From positions 132,767,819 to 132,831,818 of the forward strand of contig OY821520.1 in NCBI GenBank assembly GCA_963682025.1: 64,000 nucleotides of DNA. The letters are read 5' to 3'. Positions 22,942-31,783 of this stretch are shown here, in pieces. The notes beneath the pieces are model-generated. The model made no database searches. It was not told the origin of the DNA and saw only the letters and a program-made list of their open reading frames with translations. The stretch comes from Cordilura impudica. Taxonomy: Eukaryota > Arthropoda > Insecta > Diptera > Scathophagidae. Numbering within the stretch: position 1 is the stretch's first letter; every line of letters begins with the position of its first letter. Both the position numbers and the translations under genes were made by a program.

Positions 22942-23801
22942 TTTTTATACTCTATATACTGAGTGGCCAGAATACAATGATTCTGGGCTGATGTTTGTAG
23001 CTACCAAAAATATTTGACCTAGACCCATCTTTTATAAAACCGATCGACCGAGCCTCACTCTCTAAGTCCATTTAACGATGTTCGTCCGTCTGTCCGTCTG
23101 TGTGTCCATGTAAACCTTATAATCAAACAAGTAGGAGTGTAAAATTCGGCTATGCCGAATCTTTGATACCCTCCACCTAGCTTTTCTTGCACTATTTGTA
23201 ACAAATTTAGATAAAATATTTGAAAATGTAAACAATTTGATCAATTTAGTAATTTATTACAACAAATACTCTGAATTTTCAGCATTTACGTTTAACAATT
23301 TTAAAGTCAATAAAAGATATTAAACAATATATTTTTAAATTTCGGATCTTTTTCGGAATACTTGACCATGTCTTATATTTTAAAAGCACTAGCGTTAATC
23401 AGTTTTGTTTTTTCGATCTTATTATGACATTCCATTTGTAACGCATCGATAAATGGATTTGCGTCTATGTGTTTAATGCAAAAGATTTCTTACTTTTGTC
23501 GAATTGTAGGGATTTTTTGAAAATTTTTTTTTAACAACTTAATATTATATACGTTTCAATTTTAAACTTTTTTAAATCTGGTAATAACTCTATAATATGG
23601 GGATAGTAAATACGTGGCTTCTTTTATAAGAATGACAAGTAAAAAACACTTTTGTGCAGTTTACTTGTTTTGTGCATTTTTTTTTAATAAATACATAAGT
23701 ACGCCATCTTTGTAGATCTCTTCGATTATATTAAGTTTGTAAATAAAAAGAATATTAAATATTAAAATATTATAAATGTAAACATAATTGATTTTAGAAA
23801 A

Positions 23802-24160
23802 ATGTCTGATTCGTTTTTCGATGATGCTGAAAACACATCAAAGAAATACAGAAAACAAAGGTTTTACTCAAGTTAGTTGAGAGACGAGAAGCTAATGGGA
23901 TAGAACAGGTCAAAGATGACGACTTTAAATACAGATGCAAGGCTTGTGAAAAAATATTAAATTGCGATAAATCAGATCTAAGTATACATGCTAATAACCA
24001 ATGTCTTAAAAAAATATCTTTTAAAACCAACAACCAAAATTCTGTTTACGTTATAAGATCCCATTTGCAAGCCATTTTAATTAATTGTGTAAATTTTAAA
24101 TGCACATCTAGCCATATAAAAGATGAATTATACAGAATAGTAAAAATATTTTTTTTATAA
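23802..24160 (+). pseudogene. Zinc-finger-like coding fragment inside family C
   Basis: An ATG at 23802 with an A-rich context opens MSDSFFDDAENTSKKYRKQ, then a frame change or short splice joins KVLLKLVERREANGIEQ and FKYRCKACEKILNCDKSDL. The last reads as a C2-type finger, with CKAC, then a spaced His (SIHANNQC). The frame stays open to a TAA near 24160. The pattern resembles N-terminal zinc fingers of DNA transposases or BED-type proteins, but I cannot name the family. It may be the remains of the element's own gene. Confidence 0.45.
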
Positions 24161-24516
24161 TATCTGTTGATATTTTATATTGTTTTTATGTAATTCTAAT
24201 GATATTCTTATCTTATTTTTTATGATATTTTTTTCGTTTTTATGTTATTTTTGCATTATTGAAATTGAAAATTAACAAATTAAAAATAATTTTTTTTTTT
24301 GAAAAATTTAAAAAAGTAGTGTAGGGAAAAATGTAGAGAAAAAAGTGGGTGTAGGGAAAAAAAAGGATTTTTTTTCATTAGCGTAGAGATTTCTGTAAAA
24401 ATCTCCTGGGATCACTGGTACCTATTAAAAAACAATGTAAGATTTCACAAAACAATGCGACGTATATCTGCTTTGTTCAAAAGCTTTCATAAGACTAAAT
24501 GAAATTGTTACTTATG

Positions 24517-25095
24517 CATGAAACACATAGACGACAGAGGCTACACAAACACACGGATACAAATGCTACTGGCTACAATTGTAGTCGTGTAGTCAACTAC
24601 TTAATTTTTTTGAAAACGACAGCAACATATAACAACAATATAAACAGCTGTTTTTATACAAAATCATTTTTATTTCAGTAGTGCCAATTATATTTTTTTT
24701 TTAACTTTATTAAAATAGAAAAACATGTATGATTCTATATAAAATTGTCTTATATATATTACTTATTTATAATGCATTATTATAACGTAAAAATAAATAA
24801 ATAAATTTACTTATTAATAGAATTATTATAGCATTTCATTTTGCGATTAATTTTTTCAACAAAATAAAATATTTCATAGCACTAATATCTTTTACATATT
24901 ATGTTATATTGTCAACACTATTTTTATTTTGTAGCCAACAAAAACAGAAATTAGCCTAAGTTGACTACAGCAGCAAAAGTGGTCATGTAGTCGTGTAGCT
25001 GTGTTGGTGTCAAAATAATCGTTTTCATATAAACGTGTGTATTTTATTTTTGACAGGCTGTAGTCGTGTAGCCGCTGTCGTCTATGTGTTTCATG
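24517..25095. mobile_element. 579-bp MITE with ~30-bp inverted repeats
   Basis: Ends are CATGAAACACATAGACGACA (24517) and its inverse at 25076-25095, continuing into GGCTACAC. The 12-mer GTAGTCGTGTAG occurs at 24580, 24986 and 25063, as expected of subterminal transposase-binding repeats. I could not identify a target duplication, so the superfamily is open. Confidence 0.65.
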
Positions 25096-25642
25096 AGAGA
25101 GTTCGGCTAACTGGTGCCATTATGTATATGTGTATGTAAACAAAAATATACGATATCCCAGTAATCATTTCGAAGATTGTTTTAACAAAAATCATCTTAC
25201 TGTGTCTTCTTCGAGCACTTTTGATGATTAAAAACTGATTAATCACATGCGGTATTAGAAAAAGATTAAGAAATGATTTTTGCTTACGCTTAAAAAGTGA
25301 TTTATAGAAAAATGACATTAAATATGACTCAAAAATAAGTCGAAATTAATCAGAAAATTGGATAAAAAAAGGTTCCCAAGATGAGTCGGGGGTAAGGTAA
25401 TATTTCCTCCCAACAAAAGAATATTTTGTGATCAGTAGAAACAGTTTTTTAAGTAAAACAAATCTGCACACAATTTCAATTCTATTTCGTTTACAATGAT
25501 ACGATCACTTTGTTTACTAGCTAGTAGTAAAATAAGAAAATAGTATTATAATATAGCGTAATGATGAATTGTACTTCTCAATTAGTTTATTTTTAATGTG
25601 CCATAAGAAGTTCGGTTTGTGCTAAGAAATGAATGAATATAT

Positions 25643-25765
25643 GCTTCCCAGGGCGAAGCTTAATCATTGCACTTTGATTGAGTTGAGCCCGCGACTATTC
25701 CTGATGTGGATAACTCGTGCCTACAATTTTTGGTAGTTGGGAATGACGTTTGTGCATAGGGAAGC
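25643..25765 (+). pseudogene. U1 snRNA pseudogene, 3' part, copy 1
   Basis: Matches the 3' two-thirds of insect U1 snRNA in order: CGAAGCTTAATCATTGCAC, GAGTTGAGCCCGCGACTATT, CCTGATGTGGATAACTCGTG, the Sm site AATTTTTGG (25725-25733), and GGGAATGACGTTTGTGC for the last stem-loop. The 5' end, with ACTTACCTG for 5' splice-site pairing and stem-loop I, is missing. It cannot be a working U1. Confidence 0.8.
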
Positions 25766-25775
25766 ATGAACACTT

Positions 25776-25897
25776 GTTTCCCAGAGCGAGGCTTAATCAT
25801 TGCACTTTGATTGAGCTGAGCTCCGCGATTATTCCTAATGCGGAATAAATCGTGTATTAAATTCTCGGTAGTCCGGGAATGGCGTTTGCCTGCGCCA
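25776..25897 (+). pseudogene. U1 snRNA pseudogene, 3' part, copy 2
   Basis: A second tandem copy about 133 bp downstream: GCGAGGCTTAATCATTGCAC, GCGATTATTCCTAATG, then a damaged Sm site (AAATTCTCGG) and CCGGGAATGGCGTTTGCC. It is truncated at the same 5' position as copy 1, which suggests that a truncated copy was duplicated. Confidence 0.8.
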
Positions 25898-27485
25898 AAC
25901 ATTAAATAATAAATTTTAAAAATGTATTATAATTAAATATTATTGACATTATATTATTATCATCTGAGAAAAAAATTTTTTTTTAAACAACAATTTTTAA
26001 CAGGGTAGAATTTTATGGTTTCTATACTACTTTTGAATGCAAGTAAGTACTAAAAGTAGAACCCTTAAAATCATACTATTTTTTGCAACCCTAAAAATTG
26101 CAATATTTTGTATAAATAAAATAATTTATATTTTATTATTTTTAATAGGCGCTTATTATCGAAATACATATACAGAATATATGAATATTATTTATAGTAT
26201 TTTGATATTTGCAACAGTAGTCTGTATGTATCAATTTGTAATATTTTGTGATCTTATAAAAATCGAAGAATATTGATATTGATTTTATATAGTTTCTTTT
26301 ATTAATTAATTAACTTAAATATTACACCACAAAATGTTGATATTGGTGAATTTTTATATTACTACCACAACGACCATAAAAACAACAAGTACAGCTGTGA
26401 CAAAATACAAAATTTAGAATAACAATATAGGAAAACATCATATTTTTTTTACCTTTTCAGTGATTTCTCGGCACCTATGAAACCTATTGTCACGACTTAA
26501 AAACCAGAAACCTTCTCGTGATGTTGTTGTATCATTCTCACTAACAACAAGCGCCCTAGCTCTCCTATTGAGAACGTTATCGTGACAAGAACAACATAGT
26601 CAAATCATATTTTTTCAAGACTTTTTTTACTCCATCGTTCAATTCTCGGGACCAGATAAACCGATTTGGACGATTTTAAATAGCAAACTTTTCAGGATGT
26701 TAGTGAATCATTTTTTATACCACCGATTAACCTAGTTGCCCGATTGAAGCCGTCATCGTGATTTCCACAGACGGACAGATGGACAGCCGGACAGACGGAC
26801 AGACGGACATCGCTATATCAACTCCGCTTGTTATAAGGATCACAAATATATATATTTTATGGGGTCGAGATTTTTTTTTCTAATTATTACAAACGGAATG
26901 ACAAACTTATATATACCCTCTGCACACTGAAGTGGAGGGTATAACTATAGGTCGCAATTTATTAAGATTAAATTTGGTATATAAGCTTCTATCGCCAATA
27001 GGACGAACCCTGTTGAAATAAAAATCGGTGCATTTTAAGACCTAGTTCCCATACAAATGGCCCCATATTAATTCGACTTAAATTCCCATAAGATCTAAAT
27101 TATCATGTAGATGTCGGTTAAATTGTGCATGTATTATTACTTCCATTAATCAGTAGTTCAAAAATAAGCCCTATAGGACAGTTCTTATTTATATCCCCCA
27201 GATAAAGCGCTTCACGATTTTCACTTGAGCCTATCAAAAACGGAAATATTGCACAGATTACTATCGAATTTATGTTGTATATGTTTTTGTAAAAAATAAG
27301 TCATACAAATATACCATCCGATATTAACTTTTTTAGATCTGTAGGCAAAAAAAATTATAAAAATTCCATAAAAATTCGAATTATATATTTTATATATCCA
27401 ATTAGTTGGACCTGAGACGCCTCGCTAAATGCATAGTATAGGGTATAATATAGACGGTCTGGACGAACTATAATTTTCTTTCTTT

Positions 27486-27829
27486 TTTTTTTGTTGCAAT
27501 TTTGATGGTTTCTCCATTAAAATGTTTTCCAAGTATTCGATGCAGTTTTTTTCCCATTTCTTGTAATAAAAATTAGAAATTTTTTGCGGTACTGTTTTTA
27601 ATTTCATCCTTATATCCTTTCTTAATATATAATTATATCAAGCGGAGCTATTAAATGAACTGTACTAATCCCGTGGTTATTTGAAAATATGGACGTATAT
27701 TGGGAAAATATTGAAGTACAATTGATTATAAATTTGGAACACGATTGTTATTTATTTTTGTTTTTTTTTTAAGATATTATAATTTGTGCTCTTTTTGGCC
27801 GGCTATTGGAGGGCCAATGCCCCCAACAT

Positions 27830-27869
<40 letters not shown>
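27486..27869. other. Spacer ending in a TA microsatellite
   Basis: AT-rich DNA. The last 30 bases (27840-27869) are (TA)n, the insertion site of the second fold-back copy. Confidence 0.4.
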
Positions 27870-27872
<3 letters not shown>

Positions 27873-28452
27873 GGTGGCCCTTAATTATCTTGAGAGAAAA
27901 AAGTGTTCGAATTTAAAGTCTCACCCCCTAGAGATATGCGAATAGCAAAACACTGAGAAATACAAAGTTTTGGGTCAATTAAAAAATTTTTAGAGGTGCC
28001 TCAATGCGACTGGAAATTCAACAGCACTTACAAAATATTAGAATTTTTTGAATATATTTTATTTTTTTTAGCTTGGGGTCATATGTGACCCCAAGTCCAA
28101 AATGGATAATGGGGTCATATAATTTGTTTTCGAAACCCTAGGCTACTAAGATAAAATATAATATTTCAAAGTAGAAAACTAATGAATTTTTGATAAAAAA
28201 TATTTAGAAAGAGTACATTTACTGAAGAAATTTCTTGTAAAAAAAAATTTTGGCAGAAGAATTTTCTTAAAAATTGGCACAGTTAATCTCTAACATATAT
28301 TTAATAAAACTTTAAAGTGCGAGATCCATTTTTAAATTTTAGAATATTGATTTTAGACCAAACTTATTTGTTTTATGTATTATAGAGTGTATGTAGGGCT
28401 TTTTTGGTCAATTTTATTAAATGTAAAATAAAAATTCTTTATTTCATTATTT

Positions 28453-28491
28453 CCCGACGTTTCGTTGAGTTTTTGTCAACATCTTCAGGGG
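28453..28491 (-). ncRNA. Hammerhead-ribozyme-like motif, left arm
   Basis: This is the inverse copy of the motif at 28719-28757, with CTGAAGA at 28488-28482 and GAAACGTC on the minus strand. It has the same core and the same stems. Confidence 0.5.
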
Positions 28492-28718
28492 CATTTTATT
28501 TTGAATCTAACACAAAGAAGAAAAAAACAATCAATATAAAGACATAAAACATTAAAAATAATTGTCCTTTACATGAATTTTTAACTTATAACATAACATT
28601 TTTTTTTTATTAATGTTATAAGTTAAAAATTCATGTAAAGGAAAATTATTTTTAATGTTTTATGTCTTTATATTGATTGTTTTTTTTTTCTTCTTTGTGT
28701 TAGATTCAAAATAAAATG

Positions 28719-28757
28719 CCCCTGAAGATGTTGACAAAAACTCAACGAAACGTCGGG
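28719..28757 (+). ncRNA. Hammerhead-ribozyme-like motif, right arm
   Basis: The motif order fits a minimal type I hammerhead: CCC (28719-28721) can pair with GGG (28755-28757) as stem I, then the core CTGAAGA (28722-28728), stem II GTTGA/TCAAC (28730-28734 with 28742-28746, one unpaired T), GAAA (28747-28750), a very short ACGT stem III, and a GTC cleavage site. Such short stem III forms are known from Penelope elements and are thought to work as dimers. Activity is not shown here. Confidence 0.5.
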
Positions 28758-29329
28758 AAATAATGAAATAAAGAATTTTTATTTTACATTTTTAAATTTT
28801 GTTTAAAGCAATTTTTTAAAATTTAAGTTTTCAAAATTTTATCAAAAAAATTTTCCATCATAGGTCTCGTTGCGCAATAGGTTAAAAACGTGGTAATAAA
28901 ACAGTACTTCGTGTCTGAGTGCTCATAGGTATGGGAAGCAAAAAAAAAAAAAATAATGGCTTTAATTAATTTCTTAAAGTTGAAAAAAATTACGTCAAAT
29001 TTCGGGATCTAGTTTTTTTTTGGCACAAAAGTGGTCTGGGGCATTTGCTATTTTTTGGAGAGTTTATTTAGAACTGAAATCGATTCATATAACACCTTGT
29101 CGAAAAAATTAAACTATAGAACGAAATTTTCATAAAACCTGAAAAAAGTCATGTTTTCCCCATATAATTGAAATTTTCAGTCGCGTTGATATACCTTTAA
29201 TTTTTTTTTTGATTGACCCAAAACTTTGTATATCTCAGTTGTTTCACATATTGAGGTCAAGAGTTTGAATACTTTTTTATTAAGGGCCACCCTAATGTAT
29301 ATATAAAATTATTTCACTATTGTATTTTA

Positions 29330-29690
29330 AGGCCCACATAGACTACACAAAATGATTGTGCAAAATCGTATTTGCGCAAAGTTTTCTGTAGTGTATAGGT
29401 AGCTCCCCATATGAAATTCTCATTTTTAAAACATCTCGCGTTGTCAACACAGATGGAAGAAAAAAAGAAATAAAATTAAGAAATTAAGAAAAAAATTTTT
29501 TGTAATGAATTTATCGACGAATACAGAAAGTTGCCAGCTCTTTGGAAAATTATAAGCATATAAAATAAAAATTAAAAAACCAGACTAAAATTCTATGCTT
29601 GTGCTAATGAATTTTGTGTAGTGTGTATCTATTTTAGCTGTTGCGCAAACACGATTTTGCGCAATCATTTTGTGTCCTCTGTTTGGGCCT
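29330..29690. mobile_element. 361-bp MITE flanked by TTA, PIF/Harbinger-like
   Basis: TTA lies at 29327-29329 and 29691-29693. The ends are AGGCCCACATAGACTACACA and the inverse of GTGTCCTCTGTTTGGGCCT, with similarity continuing through CAAAATGATTGTGCAAAATC for about 48 bp. A 3-bp TTA/TWA target is typical of PIF/Harbinger. No transposase is present. Confidence 0.65.
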
Positions 29691-29769
29691 TTAGTCAGGT
29701 CTGTGGCGTAGTGGTTTATACACTCGCAATTTCTATTAAGTAGAAATTGAATTGAATTGAATTCTGAGA

Positions 29770-30250
29770 AAGAGAAAAAGTCGATGGGGGCTATATCCGT
29801 TATATAGGGTGCATGTTGGATGATTATTTGACTACAATTTATGAGAAAAATATCGATTTGTATGCTGATGCGAAATCCAAGAATCGTCTTCTTACCTTTT
29901 GTCCTTTTAGGGCAAATATTCTCTCATTTTATAACTCCAGTATTATACTGTTTATTTCTCGTTTGTCTTTTGGAACATATTTTATGTGTGTGTACACCAC
30001 CGTGAAGTTAAAGAAACCAGCCAATATGACTTTGATTTTTGATCGACTATTTCATTTTTCGGTTTCGGCTCATTACGCCGGCAACATTTGGATTCTTGCG
30101 GTATAGTTTGCATGTCAAACTCATAAACCCACGACTCGTCGCTCGTAGTGATATGAATGTCGGGTTCGAATTTTCGCATTCTAGAAAGTTTTCAACTACA
30201 TGCCTGCGTTGCACCTTTTCCATAAATTCGCAGAGTACACCTTAAACTGT
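29770..30250 (-). pseudogene. Mariner transposase remnant (Mos1-like group)
   Basis: On the minus strand SDESWVYEFDMQT (about 30140) matches the mariner motif around the first catalytic aspartate (DESWVY). ESKCCRRNEPKPK and, much further on, a PYxxDIAPIDFF-like end (near 29790) with the third aspartate follow. Several frame changes break it. This is a different mariner subgroup from the copies at 10262, 34936 and 50796. Confidence 0.65.
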
Positions 30251-30402
30251 TCGACCGATCGTGCTCAAAATCTGCAATATAGATTTTAATACCTTTAACG
30301 TAGAATTTTAAATGTCTAACACAGCGCTACGTAATTAAATATGAGGACCGATGAATAAATCCGTTTATCTATTACATCTTTTTTAGCAAAAAAAAAAAAT
30401 AA

Positions 30403-30750
30403 TCTTATATATTAAAAGAATTTATAAATAAACTTTGCATTCAAGATTTTTTTCAATATATTTCTACTCTCAAACCTCTATAACGAGAGTTCTAATTAAT
30501 GTAGGCTGTTAACATAGGTCTAAGAACACTCAGTGGATCAAGCTCCTTCTTTTGAGCTATTAAATGCTTAAATTCGTTGGGTTTGAGGAAAGTTATGCGT
30601 GGAGAATCAACTTTACTTTTACTGTACGTTAACTTATCTTGGCATATTTTGGCATTACTGTACGTTGACTTCTCTTTGCAAATTTTGGTATTATATTACA
30701 AAAATTAATATAATATTATATAATGCTGCGGAGCAGCAGCGGTCCTCTAG
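30403..30750 (+). mobile_element. Small non-autonomous Helitron, both ends intact
   Basis: The 5' end TCTTATATATTAAAAG follows an A at 30402. The 3' end is a hairpin GCTGCGGAGCAGC (30725-30737) then CTAG (30747-30750) followed by T. An A-to-T target with 5' TC, and a 3' hairpin about 10 bases before CTAG, are the standard Helitron rules. No coding sequence is present. Confidence 0.75.
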
Positions 30751-31350
30751 TATTTCTTAACATAATCAGTAAATTTCTAAATTTTATCGAGCACATTCAC
30801 TCTAGACCGACTATAATTTTTTTACATGCCGTTTTGGGAAATTTCCTATAAGTGATTAGTTTCAAGTCTACTGCTTGAGTAGCGGGGGCCTCAATCGCTA
30901 TGAAAAAAAACCTACAAACGTATATTATTATTTCGATAATACCGAGTCTATATCGTAGATTGTAAAAGTCCATTATTTTCCTAGCAAATTTCTTAGTTAG
31001 GACGCCAAGTCTACAGTGTTTAGAATATTTTCTTAGATCTTTGAAAACAACAACATTTAAGTGCACAAAACGCTATGACAAATTATTAAATCTACTTAAG
31101 AGAACGATCGTATGATTTTCTTTTTTTCTACAACCGATGCCGGTTAATTTTATACAGCTGGTTTGTGCTGAGTACGCTGAAATAAACACCAACATCAAAA
31201 TGAACTACATATTCATTCATAAAAACTCCAATTGATTTAAGAGATTTTCACTTAGCTCTTCGCTCTTAAAGTAACAAATGAACTTTATGCATTCGCTCTT
31301 TGAAAACATTGCAGTTATTCTCTTAATTACTGATATTAAAAACGTTTACA
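30751..31350. other. Unassigned spacer upstream of a candidate host promoter
   Basis: It contains a short B-like phrase (CTAGACCGACTATAATTTTT at about 30802). The rest is non-repetitive in this window. Confidence 0.35.
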
Positions 31351-31353
31351 ACA

Positions 31354-31392
31354 TATAAAACTATTTTTATAACGTTAGAACTAAACAGTTTG
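31354..31392 (+). promoter_or_regulatory. Candidate TATA box and initiator
   Basis: TATAAAA at 31354-31360 lies 33 bases before the A of ACAGTT (31385-31390), which resembles the arthropod initiator. The first coding exon begins about 250 bp downstream. Such matches occur by chance in AT-rich DNA. Confidence 0.35.
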
Positions 31393-31635
31393 ATGACTTT
31401 TGCTTAAAGCGCATGATTGACGACGACCAGGTTGCATTGTTCGATTAAGTAATAATAGTTATGTAACAGCTGAATAAAGAAGACTTTAATAGAGTTGTAA
31501 AACAGGATGTAAAATTTAAAAAAACTTGTTTCAAACTAAAAGTGAAGGAAATGCATGCATAGAAATTTTAACTGTGACTAAGAAATAAATTAATAAAATC
31601 ATTAATAAAATATAAAAAAAAAAATTAAAACAAAC

Positions 31636-31783
31636 ATGAAAAATTACAAAACATTAATATGTCATATAACATGTTTGTGGCATGTTGCTATAAGTTACAC
31701 ACTTCCATTAGATAAAGTAAATAATATATCAGATACAACTGTAACAATATATCAAACCAACACCTCTCAGATAAATGGTGAAG
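31636..31783 (+). CDS. First coding exon of a probable secreted or membrane host protein
   Basis: An ATG at 31636 in the favourable context CAAACATGAA opens 49 codons and one extra base, ending at GAAG|GTAAGTG, a strong splice donor at 31784. The translation begins MKNYKTLICHITCLWHVAIS, with a lysine then a hydrophobic stretch and small residues near position 20, as in a signal peptide. A polar tail with possible N-glycosylation sites (NIS, NTS) follows. I do not recognise the protein. It is the only stretch here with host-gene character: no repeats close by, an upstream leader and possible promoter. One possible acceptor is at about 32456 (TTTTATTTTAG), but the next exon may lie outside the window. 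Confidence 0.5.

Larger units (their letters stand above)
23129..26943 (+). mobile_element. Family C element, 3.8-kb copy
   Basis: Starts AAGTAGGAGTGTAAAATTCG with the hairpin ATTCGGCTATGCCGAAT, and ends CTCTGCACACTGAAGTGGAGGGTATA. A second copy with the same two ends lies at 41965-45075. A GACGGACAG tract is near 26770. Like family B it begins (A)AAGTAGGA/AAGTAAGA next to a hairpin and ends GGGTATA, which suggests a related Helentron/DINE-type family. The interior includes a zinc-finger-like coding fragment, a MITE and U1 snRNA fragments. How much of that is original cargo is unknown. Confidence 0.6.
22945..27485 (+). repeat. B repeat copy 7, split by the family C insertion
   Basis: The left part (22945-23128) runs to AATCAAAC. 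The right part resumes at 26944 with TATAGGTCGCAATTT and continues to the TATAATTTTCTT end. In intact copies these two pieces are contiguous (AATCAAACTACAGGTCGC), so the 3.8 kb between them is a later insertion. Confidence 0.75.
28341..28788. mobile_element. Palindromic Penelope-type insertion with a 12-bp target duplication
   Basis: TTTTTAAATTTT occurs at 28329-28340 and 28789-28800, and the first fold-back copy has it only once at the equivalent place. Most of the insert (28419-28791) is a near-perfect inverted repeat with about 170-bp arms and a small T-rich centre. The arms carry CTGAAGATGTTGAC and GAAACGTCGGG, the motif common at ends of Penelope-like retroelements. Inverted head-to-head partial copies with variable target duplications are typical of that group. 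No reverse transcriptase is present. Confidence 0.6.
27870..29294. mobile_element. Fold-back element copy 2 (same family as 1565-4046)
   Basis: The left end TGGGGTGGCCCTTAAT and right end AAGGGCCACCCTA match the ends of the first copy. Internal blocks shared with it include GGGGTCATATGTGACCCC (28076), CGAAACCCTAGGCTA and GGTCTGGGGCATTTGCTATT. It is shorter and is interrupted by the palindromic insertion at 28341-28788. It lies in a TA microsatellite, so the target duplication cannot be read clearly. Confidence 0.7.

Noticed and set aside
27840..27870. TA dinucleotide run as a possible regulatory or origin element
   Set aside because: It is a plain microsatellite at the border of a transposon insertion.
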